From: an uncultured Muribaculaceae bacterium
GTDB lineage: Bacteria; Bacteroidota; Bacteroidia; Bacteroidales; Muribaculaceae
Reading direction: 5' to 3'
DNA length: 60,106 bases
Assembly (NCBI GenBank): GCA_910576935.1
Contig: CAJTKG010000008.1
Coordinates: forward strand, 1-60,106
The notes beneath the pieces are model-generated. The model did not search any database. It was not told the origin of the DNA and was given only the letters and a program-made list of their open reading frames with translations. How positions within the stretch are numbered: the first letter of the stretch is position 1; each line of letters starts with the position of its first letter. Made by a program: the position numbers and the translations under genes. This document shows, in pieces, positions 43,162 through 52,052 of this stretch.

Positions 43162-43169
43162 CAAAAGTA
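43162..43169 (-). promoter_or_regulatory. M13 peptidase promoter -7 box
   Basis: TACTTTTG lies 36 bases before ATG 43125 and overlaps the alternative TTG start. Confidence 0.6.
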
Positions 43170-43541
43170 CAAAAAATATTCATACGCCGGTCTTCAAAAC
43201 ATTCATATCGGCATAATCAGTCTTACTCTCAATACATAAAAGCATCTAAAAATCAAAACCGCGCTGCAGTGGTGATACAGAGACTTTGTCCAGCATACCC
43301 AAAACTCGTTTGCCGTAAAACTTTTTTATCAATTCGATTTGTTACGACGCAATTTACCAACAAATCTTCATAATTCAACAAAATTTTTGTGTGAATATTT
43401 GTAAATTCCATCATTTTTATCTTACTTTACGCGGCGATAGAATAATCTATCTTAATTTTTAAATTCAAATCTTCTGAATTATGGAATATGACTTTTCCTC
43501 GGGTTTATTAAATTATATGACTCATCAATATCAATAATACC
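43170..43541. other. AT-rich spacer before the first barrel gene
   Basis: About 370 bases without a plausible gene. TACTTTAC near 43423, one base off the TAnnTTTG consensus, is the only candidate promoter element for the barrel gene at 43542. No tRNA or known RNA structure was noticed. Confidence 0.4.
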
Positions 43542-45632
43542 ATGAAAAGTACAATAATATATATTTTATTTATAATAATCGCTGCCGCGCATTATGTCAA
43601 CGCGGTTGAGCCCGACAGCACCAAGACACATAATCTTGACGAACTTGTCGTCACGGGTGATATGATTGTAAACAAGGGCGATCATCAGATATTATATCTG
43701 TCGGATGACAACCGTAAATTCGGTACAAACGCTTTGGATGCCGTATCGTCATTGGTGCTATTTCGAACATCACTTAACGCCGTCGAATTAAAATCTTTTG
43801 ATAATAAGGAGGTATATATTCTGATAAACGGCGTGCCTTCGACAGCTATCAACTTGCGCGGCTACAAAGGCTCAGATATTAAAAATGTAGAATACTATAA
43901 TGAAGCACCGCCCCAATATATGAGTCTGACAGAGGGGCCGGTGGTCAATATAATCGTTAAAAAGCGTCACGACAGATCTTACGGCGGCTATTTCAGCGCA
44001 TATAACGCTGTAAACACCGGCTTTGGAACCAACCAGGCCGATCTGACATATGCCGATTCACTAAATCAGGTAAAAGTAGGTTATTATATCGATTATCGCA
44101 ATATAACGGATATCCGTAATAAAACGTGGTTTGACTACGGCGACGGACGTAACTCCGAGTATATCGGCAAATCTCATTATAAAGGCGAGTATCATAATAT
44201 CAGCGCGTCATATCAGCGATATGTCGGCAAACATCTGTTCAACGCCAAACTCTATTCCATTATATCACCGGGATATGACAACGAAAACCGAACGGGCATC
44301 ATAGATAATGTCGGCGACATTTACTCGGGAAAAGGCATCAACAATCTTAAAAGCCGCTCGCGCACTTTGGCCTTGGACCTGTACTATAGATATTCATTCA
44401 AACAAGGACGCATGTTTGAGATCAATATTGTCAACACCTTAGGCGACAGTTACTCAAGATCAGTGCAGACAATGAAATCAGGCAATATCGACAATAACAG
44501 ATATGACTACGAAGTTATGTCTGACCTTGACAATGATTCATATTCGTTGGTTGCACACGCCTGTTTCATGAGTCCGCTTTGGGGCGGTTCGGTAGGCGTG
44601 GGCTCACGCTACGAATACAGAACGCTCAACCAGATTTCATTCGGCCACCGATACAAACCCTATTCCCACAATGATTTTATTTATGCCGGAGGTATCTGGC
44701 GAATCAAGTCGATCTCTCTCGTACCGTCTGTCGGTCTCAGTATAATAAGGCAGGTCTCGACAGTCGCTTCGTCAACATCGGTTTTACCGTATTTCAGAAT
44801 TTATTCAGACTGGTGGGGCAAAGAGTCATTAAAAGGTGTGTCGGTGCAATTGACATTGAGTACACGACACCGTTCATCGGCTTTGAGCGACATAACCGAG
44901 AGTGTCACATATATCGATCCGTGGTATGTTGCCACAGGAAACCCCGCGCTTAAAAGTTATTGGACGCCGACAGCCAAACTTGCGCTATGCTATTTCTCTC
45001 CGGACGGGAAAAACCGCGTGACTCTTGTGGTACGCCCCCAATACGCACATAACAAGATCGGATACTCCATCACTGATGCCGACGATAAAGTCTATATCCG
45101 GCCTAAAAATATCGCTAATTATTTTGAATGCAATTCATATTTCAACTGTGCGTGGTGGCCGGTAAAATGGCTTGAATTAGCCCCCTATCTTGAATACTAT
45201 ACATCAAGATTTGATACTCCGTCGCAAAAAGTCAGATTTAATTACCTGCGGTGGGGAACATCGATAACGACAGTATTGAACCGGCTTGAACTGTCGGTCA
45301 ACATCAATTCTCCGGTGAAAGAATATGAGGGAGATTTGTTGACTCGCGGAAGTTTTCAATGGTGCGCTGTCGCTCAATACAAGATAGGCAACTGGTCGGT
45401 CGGGGCGATGTATAACTATTCGGGACACAACAATTATAAATCTGTCATATTGCCGTCATTCAGTTATAGTGACAACGAGGATTGGCGTCCTCTATATAAT
45501 TTATTCCGGTTGACAGCGTCATATACATTTTCAATCGGCCGTTCGAGAAAACATGCCGATAAAACACTTAATGAGTCAAGCTCAGACAACACGGGTCTGG
45601 GCAGGTTCAACACCCCTGAAATAGCCAGATAA
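43542..45632 (+). CDS. TonB-receptor-like outer-membrane beta-barrel protein
   Basis: A 696-residue outer-membrane protein with a signal peptide (about 1-21), a TonB-box-like LDELVVTG (about 33-40), a plug domain (about 45-150; KEVYILINGVPSTAINLRG) and a long barrel rich in Tyr-ended strands. It lacks the usual carboxypeptidase-like N-terminal domain and has no SusD partner. It is closest to the OMP_b-brl_3 type of barrel. The gene is noticeably AT-rich compared with its neighbours. It stands alone with a hairpin downstream. Substrate is unknown. Confidence 0.78.
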   Translation: MKSTIIYILFIIIAAAHYVNAVEPDSTKTHNLDELVVTGDMIVNKGDHQILYLSDDNRKFGTNALDAVSSLVLFRTSLNAVELKSFDNKEVYILINGVPSTAINLRGYKGSDIKNVEYYNEAPPQYMSLTEGPVVNIIVKKRHDRSYGGYFSAYNAVNTGFGTNQADLTYADSLNQVKVGYYIDYRNITDIRNKTWFDYGDGRNSEYIGKSHYKGEYHNISASYQRYVGKHLFNAKLYSIISPGYDNENRTGIIDNVGDIYSGKGINNLKSRSRTLALDLYYRYSFKQGRMFEINIVNTLGDSYSRSVQTMKSGNIDNNRYDYEVMSDLDNDSYSLVAHACFMSPLWGGSVGVGSRYEYRTLNQISFGHRYKPYSHNDFIYAGGIWRIKSISLVPSVGLSIIRQVSTVASSTSVLPYFRIYSDWWGKESLKGVSVQLTLSTRHRSSALSDITESVTYIDPWYVATGNPALKSYWTPTAKLALCYFSPDGKNRVTLVVRPQYAHNKIGYSITDADDKVYIRPKNIANYFECNSYFNCAWWPVKWLELAPYLEYYTSRFDTPSQKVRFNYLRWGTSITTVLNRLELSVNINSPVKEYEGDLLTRGSFQWCAVAQYKIGNWSVGAMYNYSGHNNYKSVILPSFSYSDNEDWRPLYNLFRLTASYTFSIGRSRKHADKTLNESSSDNTGLGRFNTPEIAR

Positions 45633-45667
45633 ATGGCACGATTTCCTTTTGTCAGACAAAAAGATTC

Positions 45668-45697
45668 GATGCAATGCGGCATTGCCTGCATTGCATC
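45668..45697 (+). terminator. Hairpin after the first barrel gene
   Basis: GATGCAATGC pairs with GCATTGCATC over 10 bases with a 10-base loop, and TTTC follows. It is 35 bases past the stop. Confidence 0.6.
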
Positions 45698-45798
45698 TTT
45701 CGGGTCTTGCGGCATGCCTGACAGATATATTTTCCCTTACGGGGATTTGTGTTTTCTTAAATATTTTTAATTGTGAAGACGGTGTAGGATAATTGTTT

Positions 45799-45806
45799 TA
45801 CTTTTG
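45799..45806 (+). promoter_or_regulatory. -7 box of the DUF2027-Smr gene
   Basis: TACTTTTG lies 25 bases before the ATG. Confidence 0.5.
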
Positions 45807-45831
45807 TATCAAAAACCAATAACAAGATACA

Positions 45832-46941
45832 ATGGGTGTAAAAGTCGGTGATGTTGTCCGCTTTCTCGATTCTGTAGGGGGCGGCAAAGTCACAAAAATA
45901 ATCAATAATATAGTTTATGTCGAAGACGAGGACGGCTTCGAGATTCCCGCGCAGACGAGCAACGTCGTTGTGACGGCCACGGCTGAAATGGCGAAAAACG
46001 CTGACCGCAAAGAAAATTTCTATGCCCCGTCGTCTTTCACCGTCCCGAAATCAGACAATCGCAAACCCGACAATCTCGCTGAAGAGACGCTGCCCGATGC
46101 GCCCGAGACCGCCGAAGGCGAGAAACTCAATCTGACGCTGGCGTTTCTTCCTGTCGATGCCGAATGTATCGAGACATCAGACCTCGAGATTGTTCTCGTA
46201 AACGACTCAAACTACCGTCTGCTGTTCTGCTTCGCCTCGGGCGATGGAGACTGCTTGTCGTTGCGACGCTCGGGCGAACTTGAATCGGCCACCGAGATCA
46301 CACTCACGACCGTTTCGCGCAAAGACATCTCTGAATATCAACATATCCTGTTGCAGGCGATTGCTTTCAAGCGTGCGAAAGATTTTGAGGCCAAAGCTCC
46401 GGTTTCGTTCAAGACATCGGTCGACGTGACTAAGTTCTCGCGACGAGGATGCTTCAAGAGCAATCAGTATTTCGACGTACCGGCGATAGCGTTCACGGTT
46501 GTAAAAGACGACATCGCCGCCGGCGATGACAAAGTACTGACCAAAGACACGGCCAAAGAACTTGCCGCCGCGATGAAAGCCAAGCAGCAGCCCGACCGCC
46601 GCCCGGTCAAAAAATCGAAACCGGCGGTTAACAACGACAATAAATTTGTCGTCGACCTCCACGCCACCGAACTCCTCGACAACACCGCAGGCATGGGGCC
46701 GGCTGAAATACTCAACTATCAGATAGACAAATTCCGCGAGGTAATGGACGAAAACATGCGTCACCCCGGACGTAAAATCGTTTTCATCCATGGCAAAGGC
46801 GAAGGCACTCTCAGACATGCGATTTTAAAAGAACTGTCATACAGATACAAGGAGTGTGACGTATGCGATGCGTCGTTTAAAGAATACGGCTACGGCGCCA
46901 CACAAGTGACTATTGGCAACTTAAAGCCGGGGGGCAGATGA
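45832..46941 (+). CDS. DUF2027 protein with C-terminal Smr domain
   Basis: A 369-residue cytoplasmic protein. The N-terminus has a short beta domain (KVGDVVRFLDSVGGGKVTKI, about 4-50), then a beta-sandwich-like DUF2027 middle (about 95-240). A Lys/Arg-rich linker and a C-terminal Smr domain (about 280-369) with VDLHATEL and FIHGKGEGTLRHAIL follow. Smr domains are nucleases or DNA/RNA-binding modules found in MutS2. In Bacteroidetes this domain pairing is conserved, but its role is unclear. It overlaps the next gene (ATGA). Confidence 0.85.
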   Translation: MGVKVGDVVRFLDSVGGGKVTKIINNIVYVEDEDGFEIPAQTSNVVVTATAEMAKNADRKENFYAPSSFTVPKSDNRKPDNLAEETLPDAPETAEGEKLNLTLAFLPVDAECIETSDLEIVLVNDSNYRLLFCFASGDGDCLSLRRSGELESATEITLTTVSRKDISEYQHILLQAIAFKRAKDFEAKAPVSFKTSVDVTKFSRRGCFKSNQYFDVPAIAFTVVKDDIAAGDDKVLTKDTAKELAAAMKAKQQPDRRPVKKSKPAVNNDNKFVVDLHATELLDNTAGMGPAEILNYQIDKFREVMDENMRHPGRKIVFIHGKGEGTLRHAILKELSYRYKECDVCDASFKEYGYGATQVTIGNLKPGGR

Positions 46942-47732
46942 TTGTCTGTTTCAGCGGCAACGGTAACACCCGCTTCGTAGCCGACGGCCTCGCACGCCTC
47001 CTCGACGACATCGTAACGCCTCTGCGAGCGCCATTGATTGACGCGCCCGCGCCCGAAATCGATGCCGGCGACAGCTGCCGCGTCATCTGGGCTTTTCCGG
47101 TATACGCCTGGGGCGTGCCGGCTAAAGTCAGAGACTTCATCAAACGGGTAAAGATTTCAGACAGCCGGGCCATTCACTATATGGTAGCGACCTGTGGCGA
47201 CGACGTGGGCCGCACCGCCCGCCAATGGCGTCGGCTTATGAGACAACGCCGATTCAATGCCGCCGGCGCATGGTCGGTGACAATGCCCAACACATATGTC
47301 AGCCTGCCCGGCTTCGATGTTGACACCCCTGATATCGTCAGACGCAAACTCGCCGAGGCCACGCGGCGTATTGACGAAATAGCCACAGAGATAAAAAACG
47401 GATTCACAGGCGACAGTGTTACCCCCGGCGCCATGCCTGAATTCAAATCGTCGGTTCTCAGACCACTGTTTGAAAAATGTCTCATGTCGCCGCGATTTTT
47501 CCACACGACACCCGATTGTGTCGGCTGTGGCATCTGCGCCCGGGCATGTCCGGTCGGCAACATCGCCATCACCGACAGATGCCGCCCGCAGTGGTCTGAC
47601 AACTGCACCATGTGTCTCGCCTGCTACCACTCATGCCCTCACCATGCTGTAGCCTACGGCAAGATGACACGCACAAAGGGACAATACAGACTCCCCGCAC
47701 AGTCAGACAACACAACAAAATTTACACTCTGA
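46938..47732 (+). CDS. Flavodoxin-ferredoxin fusion (EFR1-type)
   Basis: A 264-residue protein. The N-terminal flavodoxin fold has the FMN loop FSGNGNTRFVADGLA and the aromatic segment FPVYAWGVPAKV. The C-terminus has two [4Fe-4S] motifs, CVGCGICARACPVGNI and CTMCLACYHSCPHHAV. The EFR1 family is widespread in anaerobes; the electron partners are unknown. It may pass electrons between a flavin donor and low-potential acceptors. The start overlaps the DUF2027 stop by 4 bases. Confidence 0.87.
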   Translation: MIVCFSGNGNTRFVADGLARLLDDIVTPLRAPLIDAPAPEIDAGDSCRVIWAFPVYAWGVPAKVRDFIKRVKISDSRAIHYMVATCGDDVGRTARQWRRLMRQRRFNAAGAWSVTMPNTYVSLPGFDVDTPDIVRRKLAEATRRIDEIATEIKNGFTGDSVTPGAMPEFKSSVLRPLFEKCLMSPRFFHTTPDCVGCGICARACPVGNIAITDRCRPQWSDNCTMCLACYHSCPHHAVAYGKMTRTKGQYRLPAQSDNTTKFTL

Positions 47733-47764
47733 AATTAAACGAACCGCCAATACATTCAGACTTT

Positions 47765-48748
47765 ATGCGTAATCTGTTCTATCTAATAATTTTGACGGTT
47801 ATCACCGGTTGCAGCTACTCGAGCTCCCGGTCGGGTGTGCTCGATGAAGCCCGTCGCCTGATACAAAGCGATCCGTCTGTAGCCCTGTCAAAACTGAACG
47901 ACGTGGATGTGTCTGAATTTCAGGATTCGGCCACTATGGCCCGTTGGGCGCTATTATATAGTGAGGCCATGTTGGCCAATAACCTTGCCGCACCGACCGA
48001 CTCGATTATAAATATCGCCGTTGACTATTACAACGCCCATAATAATCATGACGCGCTTCAAAAAGCTTTACGGATCAAGGCGCTGTCGCAAGCGACCGAC
48101 AATAAAAATGAACTTGCTACCGCTCTTTATCTCCAAAAAGAAAAAGAGTTTATGCTATATAAAGAGCGGACTGAACGCAAGCAGATTGTTTATATAGGTC
48201 TGGTTGTTTTCCTCATAGCTGTCGGCATCATAGTTTGGATGCGTCAGAGTCTTAAAATCAAATCGGCGCAGAATGATGCGCTCATGGCCGAGGCTTTTAT
48301 GCTCAACGAATGTATCGAATCAAAAACCGGTGATTTGAGCCGGCTTGAAGCCACACTACACCGACTCCTCGAAAATCGTTTTTCTCTTATAGATTCGCTT
48401 TGTCAGACTTACTATGAATCACAGGGGACAAAGACCGAACGCAAAGCGATAATCGACAAAGTCAAAAGCGTAATCGAATCGGTGCGCACCGATTCTTTCC
48501 CCCGTATGGAACAGGCGGTCAACGATTGCCGCGACGACATTCTCATAAAAGTCAAAAACACGATGCCCGCCATCAAGGCCGAGGATTATCAACTTCTGGT
48601 ATATCTTGCAAGCGGACTTTCGACACGCACGATAAGCCTGCTCCTCGGCGAATCGGTTGATGTGATCTATAAACGTAAATCAAGGCTTAAATCCCGCCTT
48701 AAAGAATCGGTTGAATCTGTCTGCCCCGATATCATGACTGTTTTTTGA
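47765..48748 (+). CDS. Membrane-anchored regulator: lipobox, one TM and a LuxR-like HTH
   Basis: A 327-residue protein. The N-terminus has a lipoprotein-like signal (FYLIILTVITGC, Cys about residue 16), then a short helical TPR-like part (about 20-130), a transmembrane segment (about 143-162), a coiled region and a C-terminal HTH (EDYQLLVYLASGLSTRTISLLLGE, about 273-310). The upstream frame from 47612 overlaps the ferredoxin and lacks a good start, so ATG 47765 is used. It probably senses an envelope signal and activates the downstream barrel gene, an inference from adjacency and topology. Confidence 0.75.
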   Translation: MRNLFYLIILTVITGCSYSSSRSGVLDEARRLIQSDPSVALSKLNDVDVSEFQDSATMARWALLYSEAMLANNLAAPTDSIINIAVDYYNAHNNHDALQKALRIKALSQATDNKNELATALYLQKEKEFMLYKERTERKQIVYIGLVVFLIAVGIIVWMRQSLKIKSAQNDALMAEAFMLNECIESKTGDLSRLEATLHRLLENRFSLIDSLCQTYYESQGTKTERKAIIDKVKSVIESVRTDSFPRMEQAVNDCRDDILIKVKNTMPAIKAEDYQLLVYLASGLSTRTISLLLGESVDVIYKRKSRLKSRLKESVESVCPDIMTVF

Positions 48749-48839
48749 CGAATTTTTCCCGCTGTCAGACTTTTTCACAGCACACCTTTATACACCCTTG
48801 ATTAACAACACACTACAGACCGGAGAGTCAGACTTATAT

Positions 48840-48872
48840 TTTGGATTATCCTCGCCTCGGTGAGTAATTTTG
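48840..48872 (+). promoter_or_regulatory. Promoter of the second barrel gene
   Basis: TTTG (48840-48843), a 21-base spacer and TAATTTTG (48865-48872) match the consensus. The ATG lies 22 bases after the -7 box. Confidence 0.65.
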
Positions 48873-48893
48873 CTTCAAAAAAAGTCAACTCAC

Positions 48894-50975
48894 ATGAAAG
48901 CGAAATTATTCATCACGTCACTGACCGCGTTTCTCGCTGTCGGAGCAGGTCAGGCACAGAATCCTGAAGCCGCCGACAGCCTGACACGCGAGTTACAGGA
49001 AATCGTTGTCACGGCAAAGCAACCCACAACAAAACTTGTCGGGACGACCCTCATATCAACAATCGCCGGCAGCAATCTCGCCAACCTCGGCAATGCCCTT
49101 GATGTACTCGCTCAACTTCCATTGATAAAGGTTGAGGACAACACCGTCAGTGTAGTCGGCAAAGGTAAGGTGGAAGTCTATATTGACGGACGCCCGATGC
49201 ACGACGGAATGGAACTGCAACAACTCCTATCGACCAATCTCAGTAAAGTGGAGTTGCTGATGGCTCCGGGAGCGGCATACGAAAGCACGACGGGCGCGGT
49301 TTTGAAAATCACCACAAAGCGCAAATTTGCACAAGGGCTGTCAGTTACCGACCAATTACAACTTCAACGCCGTCGCCGTTGGTCTGTAACTGACTATCTC
49401 GGACTAAACTACCGGCTCGGTGCTTGGGACATCTATCTCAACGGCTCTTATAATCATGACGATAGAATCATAAAAGGGTGTACCACCAACACGCTGACAT
49501 ATAATGACCGTGAGACCGTCGTAGGCAGTTCGCAGCACAATCGTTTTCCGTCAAACACCGAGACCATACGAGGTGGCGTCAATTATGCACAGGGCAATCA
49601 ATTTTTCGGAGCATATTATCGCTATAATCACGAGCGGGGCGATTTCACCAACACCGGCTCCGAATGGCTTGACAATGAAAGGCCGATTTCACGGATAATC
49701 AACAAAGACGCCCATGCGCACAGCCACCTTGTTTCGATGTATTATGAGAATACTTTTGCCAACAAATACCTCCTGCATTTCGACGGCGATTACAAACACT
49801 CTGTCGCAGACAATTCCGTAGCCACAACATATCCCGACGCAATAGCCGATAATGTCAGCTCTACCGACAGTCGCCGGTCGACTCTCTGGGCAGGCAAGCT
49901 TTATCTGAACCTTCCACTCGTCAACGGCAATTTCACCGTCGGCACACAGGACAGTTACACACATACCTCTCTTGACTATCGTATGCTCAACACCACTGTC
50001 GGCCAATACATACCTTCACAATTAACCGACGCTCGGCAGACATCAGCCGCCGTATATGCATCATGGGCGCGGACATTAGGCAACTTCAGCATGTCGTTAG
50101 GAGCGAGGTATGAGTATGTCGACTACGATTTCAAGGTAAACGGCAAGCAAGATGATGATGTGAGCCGCCGCGACCACCTGCTCACACCGGATATCTCAAT
50201 GAGTTATTCCTTCAACGACCGCTCACAGATCAGCTTCAGTTACAAGATGGCAACGGTCAAACCGCCATATTCGCAACTTACAAGCTCGCTTTCATACGTC
50301 GGACAGCATGAAATCGAGGGCGGCAACCCGACATTGCGCGACGAGAAGATGCACGACATACAACTGTTCGGAATATGGAACGACTTTATGCTGCAAGCAG
50401 ACCTTACACGAAGCTTCGACACTTACGCCTTTGTAAAACAGGTGTATCCCGCCGACAAGTTACAATTGCTCATGCACCCTATAAATATCAATGTCACCGC
50501 ACTAAGCACCTATCTGGTCTGGAGCCGACCGATTAGCCGATGGACTCCCAATATCACCATAGGGCTTTACAGACAATGGCTTGACATAGACGGCTCCAAC
50601 TACAACCGCCCGATATTATCCTATTATTTCGACAACACATTTGCTTTGCCTAAAGGCTGGAATCTTACAGTCAATATTAGCGGGCAATCCCGGGGCGACA
50701 TGCACACAAATCAGTTTGGCGCCACCGCGTTTACGATGGATGCTTCTATCGGTAAAACGCTATTTGACAGATATCTTACGCTAAAAATGTCTGCCACTGA
50801 CATATTCAACACCGCCAATAATGACTGGACGATGAACACCTACGGCATTTTCGTCAACAAGCAGCAAAAATACGACCGTCGCGGCCTCTCGCTCAACGTT
50901 ATCTATAATTTCCAACCCCGCAAGAGCAAATATAAAGGCCGGTCTGCCTCCGAATCGGAAATGAACCGTCTGTGA
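48894..50975 (+). CDS. TonB-receptor-like outer-membrane beta-barrel protein 2
   Basis: A 693-residue outer-membrane protein with a signal peptide (about 1-20, ending GQAQ), a LQEIVVTAK TonB-box-like segment, a plug (about 45-140; GKVEVYIDGRPMHDGMELQQ) and a barrel whose last strand ends in LNVIYNFQPR before a short basic tail. A TTG at 48870 in frame lies in the -7 box and is rejected as start. It has the domain plan of the gene at 43542 but is less AT-rich. Its neighbour, the membrane-bound HTH protein, may control it. No SusD, no lipoprotein partner and no hydrolase gene is next to it. Confidence 0.8.
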   Translation: MKAKLFITSLTAFLAVGAGQAQNPEAADSLTRELQEIVVTAKQPTTKLVGTTLISTIAGSNLANLGNALDVLAQLPLIKVEDNTVSVVGKGKVEVYIDGRPMHDGMELQQLLSTNLSKVELLMAPGAAYESTTGAVLKITTKRKFAQGLSVTDQLQLQRRRRWSVTDYLGLNYRLGAWDIYLNGSYNHDDRIIKGCTTNTLTYNDRETVVGSSQHNRFPSNTETIRGGVNYAQGNQFFGAYYRYNHERGDFTNTGSEWLDNERPISRIINKDAHAHSHLVSMYYENTFANKYLLHFDGDYKHSVADNSVATTYPDAIADNVSSTDSRRSTLWAGKLYLNLPLVNGNFTVGTQDSYTHTSLDYRMLNTTVGQYIPSQLTDARQTSAAVYASWARTLGNFSMSLGARYEYVDYDFKVNGKQDDDVSRRDHLLTPDISMSYSFNDRSQISFSYKMATVKPPYSQLTSSLSYVGQHEIEGGNPTLRDEKMHDIQLFGIWNDFMLQADLTRSFDTYAFVKQVYPADKLQLLMHPININVTALSTYLVWSRPISRWTPNITIGLYRQWLDIDGSNYNRPILSYYFDNTFALPKGWNLTVNISGQSRGDMHTNQFGATAFTMDASIGKTLFDRYLTLKMSATDIFNTANNDWTMNTYGIFVNKQQKYDRRGLSLNVIYNFQPRKSKYKGRSASESEMNRL

Positions 50976-51029
50976 CAACTTCAGCCAAACTATCCGGACG
51001 TAAAATAACCGAAACCGGTATTATTAACG

Positions 51030-51818
51030 CTATTCCCCGCTGTCAAACCGACGGGCAAAGTCTTTCAGTACGGCAAAACATGTCTGATCGGGCGTGACCG
51101 GCACCACCGAAACGTATTTCTTTGCCAGCCAGTATTCATCAGTGTCGATAGCATCCGGTTCGTCATTTACAAAACGGCCAGTCAACCAATAGAACGGCTG
51201 TCCGTGCGGGTCGAGATAACGAACATATTCCTCGGTCCAGTGTCCGTGGGCGGCGCGGCAGACTCTGACACCTACAGGGTCTACTTTGGCCGGGATATTG
51301 ACGTTAAGGCATACATTCTTTGGCAAATCATCGCTAAGAACCTTAGCTACAATATCTTTAACAAACGGTGTAGTCATAGAGAAATCAGCTTTCAGCGAAT
51401 GATGGAGAAGCGAAAAGCCTACCGACGGAATGCCGACGGTGCAGCCTTCGATTACGGCGCCCATGGTGCCCGAGTATGTAATGGCATTGCCCGAATTCGA
51501 CCCGTGATTGATTCCCGAAAGAAGGATGTCGGGCTTGCGTGGAACAATGGCGGAAAGAGCAAGTTTAACACAATCGACCGGAGTGCCGGTCACCGAAAAA
51601 ACACGCGCTCCGTTGTAGTCGGGCTTCTCATTTATCATCAATGGAGCACCCACGGTCAATGCCGACGACTGACCCGAATGCGGATGCTCGGGAGCGACGA
51701 CGATGACATCGCCGAACTCTGCGGCACAATCGATCAGATGTGTTAAACCTTTGGCTTTTACACTGTCATCGTTGGTTATCATTATAAGTGGACGTCGTTT
51801 CATTTCTTCTGTATTCAT
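51030..51818 (-). CDS. surE: 5'/3'-nucleotidase SurE
   Basis: A 262-residue cytoplasmic metal-dependent phosphatase acting on nucleoside 5'- and 3'-monophosphates. ITNDDSVKAKGL near the start holds the Asp pair, APEHPHSGQSSALT the Ser and His region, and LLSGINHGSNSGNAITYSGTMGA the Asn and Gly-rich substrate site. Length and motifs match the family. It is divergent from parA across a 234-base spacer and convergent with the second barrel gene. Confidence 0.94.
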   Translation of the reverse strand: MNTEEMKRRPLIMITNDDSVKAKGLTHLIDCAAEFGDVIVVAPEHPHSGQSSALTVGAPLMINEKPDYNGARVFSVTGTPVDCVKLALSAIVPRKPDILLSGINHGSNSGNAITYSGTMGAVIEGCTVGIPSVGFSLLHHSLKADFSMTTPFVKDIVAKVLSDDLPKNVCLNVNIPAKVDPVGVRVCRAAHGHWTEEYVRYLDPHGQPFYWLTGRFVNDEPDAIDTDEYWLAKKYVSVVPVTPDQTCFAVLKDFARRFDSGE

Positions 51819-51855
51819 TATTTGCGTGGAATGTCTTATTGTTAATATTCAAGTG

Positions 51856-51863
51856 CAAATTTA
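51856..51863 (-). promoter_or_regulatory. surE promoter -7 box
   Basis: TAAATTTG lies 38 bases upstream of the surE ATG. Confidence 0.5.
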
Positions 51864-51923
51864 ACACAAATCGCGTGGATTTACACTCTCTGTTTATCAA
51901 AAACAAGCCGACGGAGCAAATAG

Positions 51924-51952
51924 TTATCGACATTATGTATGATTTATCTACA
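51924..51952 (+). other. Two DnaA-box-like 9-mers upstream of parA
   Basis: TTATCGACA (51924-51932) and TTATCTACA (51944-51952) each differ by one base from TTATCCACA. They have the same orientation and lie 20 bases apart, two helical turns. AT-rich DNA follows up to parA. They may mark an origin, a parA regulatory site or chance; a weak candidate only. Confidence 0.3.
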
Positions 51953-52052
51953 AAAGCGCAAAAAAACGCAAGATTCGTGGAACAATGTTTTTAGATATAA
52001 ATTATTTTAAGTTACTTTGCACCGGATAAATCTACAATAATTATTATACCAC

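Noticed and set aside
50976..51029. Terminator between the second barrel gene and surE
   Set aside because: ACCG/CGGT around 51008-51020 gives only a 4-bp stem with no T-tract.
51960..52000. parS-like half site near parA (CGTGGAACA)
   Set aside because: Only half the site is present and it lacks the palindromic partner; no full TGTTNCACGTGAAACA was found in the window.
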